Notes: generated from the letters alone by a model not told the origin. DNA of 64,000 bases from Arbacia lixula (GCA_963669155.1 OZ022597.1:17173410-17237409), one strand, 5' to 3'. Shown: positions 1-12,089, counted from the first letter of the stretch. A program made the numbers and translations.

Positions 1-1095
1 CTTCCAACTCTGTCATAATCCCCATACCCAAGAAAGGTGACCTTGCTCTTCCCTCAAATTACAGAGGTATAACACTCTCACCAATTGCTCCTAACGTCTA
101 CAATTCATTCATGTCATTGCTTCTCAATAGAATCACTCCCCATGTTGATCCTATTCTGCGACGTAACCAGAATGGCTTCCGGAAAGGGAGAGCCACAACA
201 CCTCAAATCCCCACTCTTAGAAGGATAATAGCGGAGATGCAAATTTCCAAGCAGAAAGCAACTATCATTTCTGTGGACTTCTCCAAGGCTTTTGACAATG
301 TCAATAGAAAGGTCATGTTTCAAATCCTTGATAACTGTGGCATACCTTCTCAGATAATAAAAGCTATTTCCATTATGTATGACCACTCAACAAGCTTTGT
401 ACAAAGCATGAAAGGCCCAACGAAGGAATTTAAAACAACATCAGGGATACTGCAAGGATATACGCTTGCACCCTATCTCTTTGTCACAGTTGTGGATTAT
501 ATTCTACTTCAGTCTATAGAGAACATGAAAGAAAAGGGTCTAGATGTCAAACCAGATAGAACTAGCCGCGACAAAGACAAGTATTTGGCAGATCTTGACC
601 ACGCAGAATAGCAAAACATATTCGTAATGCGCAAGACTTGCTTTCATCTGTAGAGAACGCTTCAGCAAAGGTTGGTCTGTTTCTTAACCCAAAGAAAACT
701 GAGTACATGACACTAAACGAAGAGGCTGATCATCCTCCAATCACCTCCTCAACAGGCTTACAAATCAAGGTAGTAAACGATTTTAAATATCTAGGATCGT
801 TCCTTGTAGACTCAAAGAAAGATTTCATGTCACGCAAAGGTCAAGCATAGAATGCATGCAATAAATTACACCACATTTGGCAGTCTCAAATATCAAGGTC
901 TACAAAAGTGAATTTTTTTTCGGGCCTGCGTCGAGAGCATCCTTCTTTATGGTTCAGAGACATGGACCATGAAGAAGGCGCTACAGGACCGCCTCGATGG
1001 GACATATACTCGGTTACTCATAAGGGTACAAAATATAAGCTGGAGGGAACATAAAACAAAACTAGAGATCTATGGAAATATACCACCTATCTCTA
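1..1095 (+). mobile_element. LINE reverse transcriptase, decayed, 5' part
   Basis: This is the reverse transcriptase (RT) of a non-LTR retrotransposon, which copies its RNA into target DNA. The frame is open from the window edge, so the element continues upstream. Visible RT blocks are IPKKGDLALPSNYRGI near base 30, NQNGFRKGRATTPQI near 166, SVDFSKAFDNVNRK near 270 and GILQGYTLAPYLF near 445. The catalytic box, expected as DLDxADDI, reads DLDHAE followed by a stop at 609-611, so the active site is lost. The following frames (638-850, about 900-1095) still read NPKKTEYMTLN, FKYLGSFL, GSETWT and NISWREHKTKLEIYG, all typical of the region after the RT. At least two frame changes are present. The clade is not settled; the ending differs from the CR1-like LINEs elsewhere in the window. 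Confidence 0.9.
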
Positions 1096-1452
1096 ATAAT
1101 AATAATAATAATGGTTGTTTATCTGCGCTATACACAAAAAGTATCACAGCGCTTACAATCAGATATAAAATATAAATATATACATTAAATTGCATCAACC
1201 ATTGAAGTTCTCAACTGTGCCAGATGAGGCCTGGTGGCCTCTTGCTTGCTTGCTGCTTCGTTCACCAACAATTTAAGGGACAAGCCCGGTCAGCACATTA
1301 TTCACAGAAGCTCTAGTATAGCACTTGAGGCCACCAGGCCCCAGATGAGTTAGCCAAGTCAAACCAAATAGTGATAGAAAAAATCATCAATACAAATACA
1401 CATTAAATAAATGAAAATATAAAACTAGATATTTGGAAAAAGATATGACTTG
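1096..1452 (-). mobile_element. SINE-like insertion with 7-bp target duplication
   Basis: A 357-bp insert sits inside the LINE and is flanked by the direct repeat atctcta at 1089-1095 and 1453-1459. Removing it restores the LINE frame across GNIPPIS-TIVAHRR, which fixes the borders. The left end carries a (taa)n run followed by sequence resembling, on the minus strand, the 'gcgctataaata' tail of many invertebrate SINEs and L2/CR1 elements, so it appears inserted in minus orientation. Inside, a 14-bp inverted pair, ggcctggtggcctc near 1228 and gaggccaccaggcc near 1327, could form a stem with a loop of about 90 bases. No polymerase III boxes were clearly recognised. Confidence 0.75.
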
Positions 1453-1700
1453 ATCTCTACCATTGTTGCTCATCGTCGAACGAGATTCGCTGGTCACTGC
1501 TTTAGGGCTAAAGACCAAGTAATATCAAATGTTATTTGCATGAGACTCCCATGCCCTAACAGAGGAAGGAGACCTCTAAACTACATGGATTGTATTGCAA
1601 GGGACATCCAGTGTGAAACTGGGGACTTGCAGACATTGATGAATGATAAAGACTCATGATGTTGCATTGTGAACTCAATCTTGGATGCGTCCGCTTAGTA
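1453..1700 (+). mobile_element. LINE C-terminal end (continuation)
   Basis: This is the downstream part of the same LINE after the SINE. The frame reads STIVAHRRTRFAGHC, then RAKDQVISNV and RGRRPLNYMDCI, and stops at 1657-1659. The RRxRFAGHCxRAKDQ and GRRPxxYxD patterns are standard at the C-terminus of this LINE type. A (tag)n run near 1697 and the following (tg)n tract probably mark the 3' tail. Confidence 0.85.
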
Positions 1701-1704
1701 ATAG

Positions 1705-1945
1705 TAGTAGTGTGTGTGTGTGTTTGTGGGGTTTTTGTGTGTGTGTTTGCATGTGTGTTTGTGTGTATGTATACATGGGTACTTGGAAAGGTATCCAACA
1801 GAAGTCGGCTCTGGGAGGGTGTGCGCGGAGTATTCAGCCTCAGTGGCTGACAGAATTATGTGTATGTGCATCTGTGTGTGTATGTGTGTGTGTGTGTATG
1901 TGATCGTTTGTTTACCATCCTATGTTGTTGTATGTATGTATGTGT
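1705..1945. repeat. (TG)n-rich tract
   Basis: Two blocks of imperfect tg/tgtg dinucleotide repeat (about 1708-1775 and 1858-1945) are separated by unique sequence. Long open frames across them encode only Val-Cys runs and are not genes. Confidence 0.9.
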
Positions 1946-2303
1946 GTAGTTGTGTGCATAAGAATATTTTGAGGTTTGTAGTGGTGTGGGTATGTATAAA
2001 CAAACTTAACACTTTATTTCAGGAGACGTTAAAAAATCGTGCATTCAAACGAAAGGCTGCCACCTTAACTACATTAACAAATATGCTGACATCCCTATCG
2101 TTTTACAAGGATCGCCATAATGATGATAATATTTGTCAATTATTTGGTCATTCTCTCTATTCCCGCCTCTTTTCTTTCATGTTTTTAATTTCTTTCTTGG
2201 TCGTTCTTCTTCAAGATCAGCAGACATCAAAATTACTTTCTTTCCCGTCATCAATATTTTAATGATCAATGATTGAGTAATTGTCATATCTCCTTTAAAA
2301 CAG

Positions 2304-2428
2304 AGCTGCCGAACGACTTGGGTTTGGGCGGGATCATTGGGATTGCCATCGGATCTTCCTTTGCAATGGGTTTGATCGGCTGTATGGTCATCTGTGTTGT
2401 CCTCAGGATCCGAGCAGAGAATAAACTT
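2304..2428 (+). CDS. Penultimate exon of a single-pass membrane protein
   Basis: A 125-bp exon lies between acceptor ...aaaacag and a perfect donor gtaagt at 2429. It begins with two bases completing a split codon and then encodes 41 residues, starting LPNDLGLGG. A glycine-rich transmembrane helix follows (GIIGIAIGSSFAMGLIGCMV, then ICVVL), ended by the basic stop-transfer sequence RIRAENKL. The exon ends on a codon boundary, so it joins the next exon at 3078 in frame. GC content and C-ending codons stand out from the AT-rich surroundings. The extracellular part must be encoded upstream, outside or hidden behind the LINE. The protein family is not recognisable from the helix alone. Confidence 0.6.
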
Positions 2429-2914
2429 GTAAGTATTGTGGTTATACTTTGATACATTAAATTCAAACAGAAGGCGATATATACAGCAAGCGTGTGATGC
2501 ATTCTATTCGTGGGCCACGCATCATTAAAAGCGAGATGCAATAGATAGCAACATTGCAATGAATTACAAAGTAAGATACACAGTTTCAATTCAGGGATTC
2601 GCAATGTAATTTTTTTTTTACATATAACAGATAAAGTGTATTGCGTGTAAGACATGTGCTAAAATCATGTAAATGCCTATGCCCTTTCAAACCTCCACCA
2701 CGAAATGTTTGAGTACTTCTGATGAGCACAGAAGATTATGATTTGAAAGAACAGGGAGGGAAAGGCATATATGTATCGACTTTCTACAAGTATTGTGAGG
2801 AAATTCCAAAGAGCACTAGTTTATCTGACACACAAGAGTTTCATTTATTGTCTTACATGACATTTAATTATACAATAGTTATTATTGTCTATGAACTGTG
2901 TGTTAATTAATGTA

Positions 2915-3020
2915 TCTGGCAGGGCCTCCTAGGAGTAAAGTGCTTTGCCCTCTGACAGGGCTACCCTGGTCTATATAGACTATATAAGTGACTAAGAAAT
3001 TAACTAAATAAATAAATATC
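2915..3020 (+). mobile_element. CR1/L2-like LINE 3' end in an intron
   Basis: The stretch reads gcagggcctcctagg...agtaaagtgc...gggctaccctggt followed by (taaa)n. This is the 3' untranslated pattern also seen at the end of the LINE near 47,310-47,385 (gcagggcccccaggtag...ggggctagcctgggt). It lies in the intron between the exons at 2304 and 3078. No coding part remains. Confidence 0.55.
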
Positions 3021-3077
3021 GATCTGATAAATAATCACCAACACTCATTATTATCTTTATTTGCCATTCTTCTTCAG

Positions 3078-3227
3078 CGCGCCTTTGACCACCATCAAGC
3101 CAACACCCTGAGCGTGTCACGAAACGGCATGCATGCGCCGAGTCGTAGCGCCAGAGAAACCCCAAGGAAAGCGCACTTAGATGGCAGGCTCTATGCTATC
3201 AAACACGGCCTAGATCTCTATCGATAG
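3078..3227 (+). CDS. Terminal exon, cytoplasmic tail of the membrane protein
   Basis: Acceptor ...ttcttcttcag is followed by 49 codons and a TAG stop at 3225-3227. The frame continues from the exon at 2304 without a split codon. The tail is basic and hydrophilic (starts RAFDHHQANTLSV, then SRSARETPRKAH) and ends GLDLYR, with tyrosines near the end. This fits a receptor or adhesion-type membrane protein, N-terminus outside. No signalling motif is certain. A polyadenylation site was not assigned in the AT-rich sequence after the stop. Confidence 0.6.
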   Translation, partial: RAFDHHQANTLSVSRNGMHAPSRSARETPRKAHLDGRLYAIKHGLDLYR

Positions 3228-4720
3228 TAGCAGCCTATATTATATTTGTACCAGACTGGTACATGTTATAACAAAATGAATTTCTCTTCCTTCAAGGATC
3301 AATTTATCAGCCATATAGGAACAATAGATGTACATACATACATACATACAAGCATACTGTAATTTGGTTTTACATAGCACTTTTCTTATTTCATACGCAA
3401 CACCACCCCAAGCATTTTTGTTGATTACCATGGCCTTAGCTAGCTGCCGTATAAGCGCCAGTTGATGTGATTACGTTAGAAAATAAATCATGTAAAGGTA
3501 CTTCTTATCCGTTTCCCGTTTGGGAAAAGGGTTGTTCTAAATTGGCTATGTTTATAATTGTATGTGATTACTAGAGAGACGGTGACTGAGGGTTGCAGGA
3601 ATGAACCATCGTTACTTCAAGCTCAACAGTCTAAATCTATATGGAAATAAACCCCTCGAAATGGCTCTGCAACTCGATATCCATGAAACCGTCGCCATGT
3701 CTTGTAAAGGTCATCATGTTCATTGGGAAAATAAAAATATAAGCTGAGTAAAAAAAATGTTATATATGTTGTAATGTTACGGGTATTAAATTTAAGTCTT
3801 AAGGCCATTGGTTACTTACCCCAGCTAATTACTTAAAATCCATTGTTTTCTTGTTACTGCTGAAGTACACAGAGAGTGCCAATTATTACGCAGGTTAAAA
3901 TGAAACGAATTGATGAGCCCTCGGTGTGGGTACCTCTTTATATCTATCATATGTATTGTCTTATGCAAGCTATGTGTAATACTACTAGTTAATTAAACAT
4001 AGAATTTCTTGTGTTAACATATAGTTAAACCAATAAACTTTAAATTTACAGCCTAGGTATATTGGTTCATGTCTCAAACATAATGTTCATTGAGAACATA
4101 AAACTATAAGCTGAGTAAAAAAAAATACTCTATATGTTGTGGTGTTACGGGAATTGAATTTAAGTCTAGGTATGTTGGTTCATGTCTCAAACATTGGATA
4201 TTACATCATCTCAAACATTGGATATTACATCAGTGAAAATGACTGCAAACCTAGAGAATTGTTCTGGATAAAAGCCATGAGTTTAGAAAACAGTCTCTTC
4301 ATAGAAATAAGCATGCATATCTTTATACAACAATCATGTAAATTGAACAAACAAGTGCCTGCTTTGAGAATGAACTCATTTGATCTGATTTGCCTTTGTT
4401 CAACATATTTTTAATCGTGTACATTTCTATGGTATCATATCTAATTCCTCCATGTTTCTATTGTACGTCACATTTTTGCTCGCAAGTTGCCAGAATAAAT
4501 GCCTAATGACACTTAGCAATTTCATTTTGATTTTTTTTTAGAAGGCACATTCTCTATGCATATAACAAATGACTAACTGCTAGATGCATTTTATTTGGCA
4601 CGTCATTGCCCTATGAGAGTGAGCGCCTACTATGGAAAATTACTTTTGCTTCATTGTCTGCGTTCCTCTTGTTTTCTGCTTGGTAATCCGTATTTGAATG
4701 TTACAGCACAGTAGGCATAT

Positions 4721-4772
<52 letters not shown>

Positions 4773-5150
4773 TAAGGATTAGTACATGTATAGCACACTT
4801 CGCTGTCGTTAACTGATTATAATTGTATTTGGAGAAGATACTAGTTAGATTGGGTATATAATCTTTAATTTTTAGGACCGAAACATTAATTAATTATATC
4901 GTTTCTATGAACATTTTTTTCTCATATAATTCATTAATTGTATGGAGAGTTAGTATGACGAGTATAGTCAAATGGATTTTCATATCTTATCTCGATGTAT
5001 CTCTACACTAAAATGTTAGAGGTCTATGTTTTGTACCATATTCAATTAAACTGTCTATGTCTATATTATAATACACTATTATATATAAATGTAAGGTGTA
5101 TCTTTTGACTGGAGTGCCCTGTCAATGCATAAACCAAGCCAATTCTGTAG
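3228..5150. other. AT-rich non-coding stretch with local duplications
   Basis: No gene was recognised. A degenerate direct repeat of about 95 bp occurs at about 3706-3800 and 4077-4172; both contain tataagctgagtaaaaaaaa and a gttacgg motif. A 21-bp unit (tctcaaacattggatattaca) is repeated in tandem near 4186-4230. The start may be the 3' untranslated region of the preceding gene. Confidence 0.5.
4722..4770. repeat. (TA)n microsatellite
   Basis: About 24 perfect at units, with no other structure. Confidence 0.95.
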
Positions 5151-5159
5151 AGTGCAAGA

Positions 5160-5830
5160 CCTCAGAAAAGTAAGAAGTATATTTTATAGCGCTTATCACA
5201 AAGAATGTCTGTAAGCACTTAAGGAAGAAATAAATAGAAAGACAAGAAATTCAGCTAAAACCAAGTTATACATGTTGACAGTTGACAGTAGACAGTTGAA
5301 GCTCCAACTGCTAAGGAGAGTCTATTTAACGGAAAAGAAGATTTTTAACATATATTTAAATTTGCCTGTTGAGTCTGCTTGTTTTATGCTCTGAGGTAGA
5401 TTGTTCCAAAGTTGAGGGGATGCTGAATAAAAAGATCGAGAACCATAAGACTGGGTATTGGTGGCAGGCACTACTAAGAATGATTTTTTGCCTGAGCTCA
5501 AGTTGCGGGAGGGTGAATATTCTGATATTAGATAGACCGGAGCTGATTCTATCAAACATTGGAAAGTAAGCAAGATGATCTTAAAATCAATTCGTTCACG
5601 AACCCTTAGCATATGAAGCTCCCTTAGCATTGGAGTGACAGACTCACGTGACGTTTAGCAATAAGCCTAGCTGCTGAATTTTGTATTCTCTGCAGTTTGT
5701 TAATTTGTGCATCAGGTAGACCATACAGAAGGATGTTGCAAAAGTTAATGCGAGACATGACCAGCGCCTGAACAAGCCTCTGGGTGGTCAACTTTGTAAG
5801 AAATACAAAGTTACATGTCAGAGAAATTGA
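5160..5830 (-). mobile_element. CR1-like LINE, 3' fragment
   Basis: On the minus strand the C-terminal end of a LINE protein can be read in two adjoining pieces. About 5800-5640 gives QRLVQALVMSRINFCN, LLYGLP and QRIQNSAARLI. Frame 5630-5322 gives LRVRERIDFKIILLTFQCL, then YGSRSFYSASPQLWNNLP, and ends LKIFFSVK. These are the conserved closing blocks of CR1-type elements. The untranslated tail at 5160-5320 includes the minus-strand pattern aagcgctataaaata. It is 5'-truncated: endonuclease and catalytic RT blocks are missing. The two pieces lie in different frames. Confidence 0.85.
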
Positions 5831-8453
5831 TTTTTATGCAGTCGCTTGCATGACATGCTACATGCATGATATGTAGGAATGATTTGAAGGCCTCCATTTG
5901 TTCAGTTCAATTAACTTTTGCTTAAGTTCCTTTACTTATTGTAGTATGCTTGGACCAGGTGAGTCAGATGATATCAAGTTGTATTTGTGTAAATGGAAAT
6001 TGTAACAAATTCAGACTTATACATATATCTTATGTGCATTACATAGAATAAAGGTTCCTTATACACAACGTAACCAATGAGTTTACAGCAATGATGGGTT
6101 ATATCGCGGGTAATGTAGCATTAAAGATATACGTAAACATGTACACAGTAAATGTAGGCTTATATGTCACTTTTGTGATGAGTGTAATCTGGCAATTTAG
6201 GTTACTTTGTGTTAGAACATATTAACTACTTATTCTGTTTGTATACCTAAACTTCATTATGTACAATGTGTGACTTCAACATGTTTTATGTAATACCGTA
6301 TGTTATGTTGGGAAGAAGGACGGAATATCGAATAAAGGGTTCACTAGTAAGCAATCTATTGTGTACGAATATTTTTTGTGTATTGTTGTCGAAACTCGTC
6401 TTTTAAGTTCAAAATGTAGTCACAGGCGGATCAAAATGTATTACTTTTACGTGAGAAAGGGTCATACATTGTCCATGTGTTCTTATGGTTTGTTTGAATG
6501 TATAAGAAATAGAATCTCAACGTTGAACTTGCTTGTTAAAGCTTGCCCACTGGTCGAAGTCTTGTCAAAATGAAAATATTTATTTATTCTTTGCTTATTG
6601 GAATGATCAAGATTCGCGGCAGTGACGCCAAATTACACATGATTTACATAGTATACCACTCTACACGATTAGAGGCATTACGTATAATATTTAAAGATTT
6701 ACGCTTGACTAAAAATGAACATTTAACGGTGAGATTATAGTATTGGTGCAAAATAAAATTGAGGAAAATTATGCTTATGATAAAGAAAAAGCTGTGAACA
6801 ATCAAGAAAGCAGTTTCCCAGAACAAATAATGGAAGCACTGGATACACTGATTTGTAATATCTATGAGGGTCACCTGAAAGAAATGTTAACTTTGTTTAT
6901 ACACATACAGACACACACACACACACACACACAAGCAAACCTCATGCTGTAAATACACACACAACCACACAACATTTGATGCTAAAAGATACAATCGCAT
7001 ACATACGCTCAATCATATATTTCGTACAGAAAGATATTTTCTCATATTTCTTGTATATTTAAACTTCAATTACCCTAAGTTCACATCGGAATATTGCTTT
7101 CCACTACGATTAATGCTGGTACATCTTTTCAGCAATTATTTACTGCATGTTGGTGTACACCTCTACATGTTATCTGTATCAGAAATAACAGCATAAATTA
7201 ATGATAATATTATGATTTTACAGTCATTGAACACTGCACATATACTATACAGTTCCCCAACGTTTTCACCAACCGTGACATGTGCTTGCGATGTGTGTAA
7301 AATATACATCAATGAAATAGATGAAACCTTCACCTTCTTGTCTCTGACTGTGAGCTTAATAGCTTAATGACTGATTGTGTTCTTAGGAATAAGCCCCGCG
7401 TTACATAATAAATGTACACAATACATCAATTTAGTGAGTTACACTCGATTGACTTATAAATACATCGGAATATATTTATCGGATTTCACCTTTCTACGCA
7501 AGCACAATCTCATTGAAATAAATTGGTAGCAGCAAGTCTTCTCATGACTGGGTCAATTTTTCATGGACCGTGAAAACTGTGACGAATTGTAAGCAAAGAA
7601 CACATAACATTGCAAATAAATTTAGTTAAGATTATGACTCTTATAATGTGGGCTTGCTACATATGGTAAAAAGGCTCGGTGAATACCTGCCAAAGTGTGG
7701 CGAACCGTGGTGTGAGCAAACACGGATATACGCCCCCCCCCCCCCCCCCCCCCCCACGCAGAAACACGAACAGGAGCTGCCCAATCACCAATCAGTATTT
7801 TGTTGTGTGTGCGTTCGTGGGAGTGCATGTGTGTGTGTGTGTGTGTGTTGGGGTGTGTGTGTGTGCATACGTGTGTGCGTGTTTCTTGTGTTAGTGGCCT
7901 TCGATCCAGAATAGATATACCGCCTGCTTTACATTGCGTGTCAAGCGTCACTCATTCAAGGCCGTGACATTAAGTGTGCGTTGTTTATGTATGTGTGTAA
8001 GAGTGTGGTATCTATAGTAGGCAGTTTGCTGTCGTGTTGTATATGTGTGCATGTTTGTGTTTTTGAGTTTATGTTCAATATTTGATTTTATTATGTGTTT
8101 TATGTTGATGTTTTTTTTTAATTGTTTTATGCAGACACGGGTTGTTTGGTAATTGTCAAACAGAAGTGGGCACTTACACCATTTACACGAGGTAGGCTTG
8201 AAATTTCCATTTATTCTATTGTCTACCATGGTTACTCTTGTCCAGTAAAAGGCATCCAATTTGTTTCATTTTCATGCCCGAGTAAAAGCCGGTACAGGTG
8301 TACCACATGTTTAAACGGGTGATCGAATGTTAAGTCTACCCTTTCATTTATATGCAAATTAATCGCAAATGTTCAAGTATCGTTGTTTTAGTACTTTCGT
8401 TCCCGTAGATTTGTCCTGGTACCTTTTTCAGTTACGTTTAGTAAATTAATGCA
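5831..8453. other. Non-coding stretch with simple repeats
   Basis: I see no supported gene. The sequence is AT-rich with scattered microsatellites: (ac)n at about 6907-6933, a poly-C run at about 7731-7755, and (tg)n-rich sequence at about 7804-7885 and 7975-8060. Open frames here are short or built from simple repeats. Confidence 0.5.
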
Positions 8454-9238
8454 TGTTACGGGTTATTTTGTAGCACCCACGATAGCGTCTCCGTGCCACG
8501 CCCGAGGCGATACGTTGGGCAAGGTATTTCACCGTACGTTGTACACGTTAAGGCATTACTTTATTTTGCTTTCGACCTGTACGGTGTGTTTTTTTCAGTT
8601 CGTGGTGAATCTGTAACTGAAGTGTAACCGAAGATAAGCAGCCGACAACAATTATTATTTACCTTAGCGTAGCTGACAAGTTTTGAAGAGGTGTCTTCGC
8701 TGTATTTTGTATGGAAAACTCACCTATTGTGAGTTTGTGTACGGAACTGACGTCACATTACGTGTCCCTGATCCGTGTCCACGTCACCACGTCGCCACGT
8801 CACCTTCTCCGTTGAGGAGTCGGCCGTCGCGAGGTCGCCAGTATCATCGAAGGTCAAGCGCGTCTTCATGTTCCACGCAGCTTGTAACGGGGCCCCGACC
8901 TCGAACCGCCAGGTTTTCGTGTGTTTGTTGTTGGTGTGATTCCGTATGATTTGCGTGTGTGGTTTATCTGGTCCGTATAAATAATTTGTTTAAATCACGT
9001 GATTTTGTTATTGAAATGGAGGATTAATGATATTTTCAGAACTTTTTCCCGTTTAGATTTTTTACCTCAATACAGATTGTTATGAATGTCGAATGGTATA
9101 CCATGTACATCCAGAGTTTTCAGTAACTGATTAAAATAATGTTAAGTTTAATTGATTTGTCATAGTCGGTTTGTGGTGTTATTTGGCAACAAGTTTTTCT
9201 CTTTTATTTTACTGTCGGCTCTAAACCGGGCCGTGACA
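8454..9238. mobile_element. Possible solo LTR, Ty3/Gypsy-like
   Basis: A GC- and CpG-richer block of 785 bp begins TGTTACGG and ends CCGTGACA, nearly perfect inverted ends of the TG...CA type common for Ty3/Gypsy long terminal repeats. It contains a TATA-like gtataaataatt near 8970 and a tgacgtcacat element near 8747, as expected for a promoter-bearing LTR. No internal retroviral-type region lies next to it, so it would be a solo LTR left by recombination. The flanking 5-bp sequences (atgca and gattg) do not match, so the borders or the call may be wrong. Confidence 0.35.
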
Positions 9239-9249
9239 GATTGTGTGGG

Positions 9250-9590
9250 GTTTTTTTTTATTTGTGTGTGTGTGCTTGCGTGTTTATGTATATAGGCGTA
9301 TAGCCTATATGTATACATGTACTTGTATAAGTTGGCAACGTGGAGGCTGATTGAGAAAAGGGGTGATAGGGAGAGAGTATAGAAATAGGGAGGGGAGATT
9401 AGAAGAAAGAAATAGAGTAAATGTGAGAGTAGAGAGGGTAAGAGAGAAAGAGAGAGGGATGAAAGGCTAAAAGTATATTTGTAAAAAAATCCAATAAAAT
9501 GCGAATGCGAATGGTATATGTGTGTGTGTGTGTGTGTGTGTATGTGTGTGCGTGTCGGTGTGTGTGTATATATATGGAGATAACTTGTCA
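9250..9590. repeat. (TG)n and GA-rich tract
   Basis: A tg-rich run near 9265-9285, a purine-rich (gagag)n stretch at about 9350-9465 and (tg)n with cg interruptions at about 9517-9570. Long frames across this on both strands are low-complexity and not genes. Confidence 0.85.
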
Positions 9591-9914
9591 GGATGGAAGA
9601 TTTGTTTTGAATATTTCTGTAGGTCAATAGGGGGAAGGTTCATATTTTTATGTGATTACGATATGAATAAACTGAATTTGAATAACCTGGCACCTTTCTA
9701 TAGAGAAATTTTAAAGGTCTGGCAAGAATTGGATAAATGTAGACACTTTGAAGAAAATAGGCATAATCCCATTCTTTTCAATAATAGACACATTTGCATA
9801 AGAAACAAAATGATATTTGATGAGGGTCTATGGAAGAAAGGGGTTATTCAAATACATGATATAACTAATGGAAAAGAAATCAAACCATGGTCTCATTTTT
9901 TTTACTTAGCATGA
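9590..9914 (+). mobile_element. L1/Tx1-like LINE, C-terminal fragment
   Basis: The frame ends at 9912-9914 and reads LNNLAPFYREILKVWQELD, then NRHICIRNKMIF and WKKGVIQIHDITN. The pattern NLxPFYxEILxxWxEL followed by an 'I...G..Q..DI' block is the standard region after the RT in L1/Tx1-clade elements, distinct from the CR1-like LINEs elsewhere here. Catalytic blocks are absent upstream, where simple repeats begin, so this is a 5'-truncated relic. Confidence 0.75.
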
Positions 9915-11660
9915 CCATCGTATCTGTGCATCTCATTATATATCATGAAAATCCATTAAAAACGATGAAGACGTACACTTTCTCCCTAATATGCAAATTT
10001 GTACAGTCAGCATACTATGTGGATTTAAGACAAGGGATGTGATTGCATGATATTCCATTCTAAATAAAAAAAAAGATATTGCATAATCAGAATGAACATG
10101 TAAATTCCTAAATCATGTGATGAATATTAAGAACGCTTAACCTGCTTAATCATAAAAATGGCCTGTGGACAACACTCTGTCCTTGAATAAGATTTTCTTA
10201 CTAGAAAAATATTCATCGTACGCCACGTGGAAGCAATTCTGGACCCGTCGTGTCGATTTGTCGTGAGTAGAGTGTTAATATGAATGACGTTTGGTAATTT
10301 ATTGCAATACAATGTATAAATATATACGTTAACCGAATGAATTGATTAATGGGAAAAAACAAGAAATAAAGAGGAAAAAACAATTGGAACGAGAGGGACT
10401 AGGAAAAATACATAGAGAGGGGAGAAAAAAAGAAATAAGGCAAAGTAGAAACTAGAACTAGAGAAAGAAGAAGAGAAGAATAAAAGAACACACATGAAAA
10501 AAAAGAAGAGAAGAAGAAGAAAAATACATAAATGAAAAAGGGAAAGGAAGGAAGTGGCAGACAAGGAGAAAGAGTCGCCAACTAGATCCCTCCTCATCAT
10601 CCATTTATACACTTGATAAAGATGATTGGTTGCCATGACAACCAATGATAGCACGTGCGATAGCAGAGAAATCCCTCGAGAGAATCCTCGACAGAAACCA
10701 AATGAATTAATCAACCCTTGCATTTTGTGATTTTTAACACCTGCCAGGTTGTTATCGTTTAATTTACCCATGATTTTTCTTTCATTTCCGTGGTATTTTG
10801 GGAAGGCGACCAACAAAATTGAAATGTCCTAAATACTAATTTAGCATCCAATCCATCGCTGCTTTGGATCAAATTAGTTTTCTCGGAAGGCCGAGAAACA
10901 TGTAACCTTTATAGTTTGCGATGTTCCAGAGAACTAGAATAGTGTTTTACGTGAGTACACACTTAACTTGTCAAGTCAACTTGAATTATCCCTTCTCCCA
11001 CCAATGATTAAGCCTTTTCGTGCCAATACTGCACTTTGACACTAGCAATACAGGCAAATCGTATAGAGTAACTGCAGTTTGTCTGCGTTCAGGGTTAAGA
11101 CGAGAGGCTGTAAATATTACTGAATGCCATGCGTAGAAGGTTGATTGCAATCCTCCAGTTATTCTTCATTGAGAGGTGAACAATCTGCCTGTAACAATAT
11201 TAATCAAATTCTATCAAAAATACAGTCATGAGAGAGAATTTGATTTTCAGCTTTGCTGGAAAGCAATTGTACCAATTTAGTTTTTTTTGTCTACTTTTTT
11301 TTTGTCTACCAATTTGTCGCTGTAACTCTGTCAACCGGGCGTCCATTGGACTACGCTGTATTTGGGGGAAATGGTTTTAATCTCAATTTCACCTCCATAG
11401 AAATGCAACGTTTGGCATGTTCGTGTCCACTGCATTGTGTTTCGCTGCTATTCCTTGCATATAACACACACTTCCATTAGTCTTGTTCTTTTAGTCGCCT
11501 CTATTTGTCCTCCGGTTTTCCCAGACATTGCGAGTTCTCATCTGTTTGTGTGCCTCATATGCATTTATTGACAAATAATTCACATAGATTATAATTATAC
11601 AGCACACAAAGGATAAATCAAATAAATTGTTTCATTCTTGCGCATGAAGTTGTTTTTTTT
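9915..11660. other. Non-coding stretch with purine-rich block
   Basis: No gene is supported. A purine-rich block (gaagaagag/aaaag) at about 10,355-10,580 produces long Phe/Ser/Leu frames on the minus strand that are artefacts of composition. The rest is AT-rich and shows no recognisable domain. Confidence 0.5.
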
Positions 11661-11670
11661 TGTTTCCCGT

Positions 11671-11775
11671 GCCGTCTGGTTTGTTTTTCTTCCTCTCATT
11701 ATGTGTTTCGAGGTTTTACATTTGTTATAAAACCTCAAAACACAGAAAGAGAGGAAGGAAAACAAACCAGACGGC
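11671..11775. repeat. 105-bp hairpin (foldback)
   Basis: Left arm gccgtctggtttgtttttc... and right arm ...gaaaacaaaccagacggc are close inverted copies. The pairing continues inward (gtgtttcgaggtttta with taaaacctcaaaacac), leaving a loop of about 8 bases. Arms are about 48 bp with few mismatches. It could be a small foldback element or a palindromic duplication. Confidence 0.8.
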
Positions 11776-12089
11776 AAAAGGAGAATATTTGTCTCCTAGG
11801 TTTAAAGGTAGCCCGTCCCTTTTGCAGACCTAATTCTGAAAGTTCCCTAACTTTGTCATCATTTGAGAGAGAGTGGCTATATAACCATTCCCTTGAATTG
11901 ACAAGGCGTAATATTCGGTTTTGAGGAAATAATCTTCGATAATTGATCGAGCTTTCTTTTTTTCGCACCACGAAAATAGTCGTAATTTCAAAACGTCAAC
12001 GGTCGGCAATCAATTTCAATCAAATCTCCGTATTACATTTTCTTTTATTCTACCGGTGTTATATTACCTCTGACCTTAAAATTTCACAG

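Noticed and set aside
1685-2262. Long Val/Cys-rich frames across the (TG)n tract
   Set aside because: The residues come from the dinucleotide repeat; no domain or splice logic.
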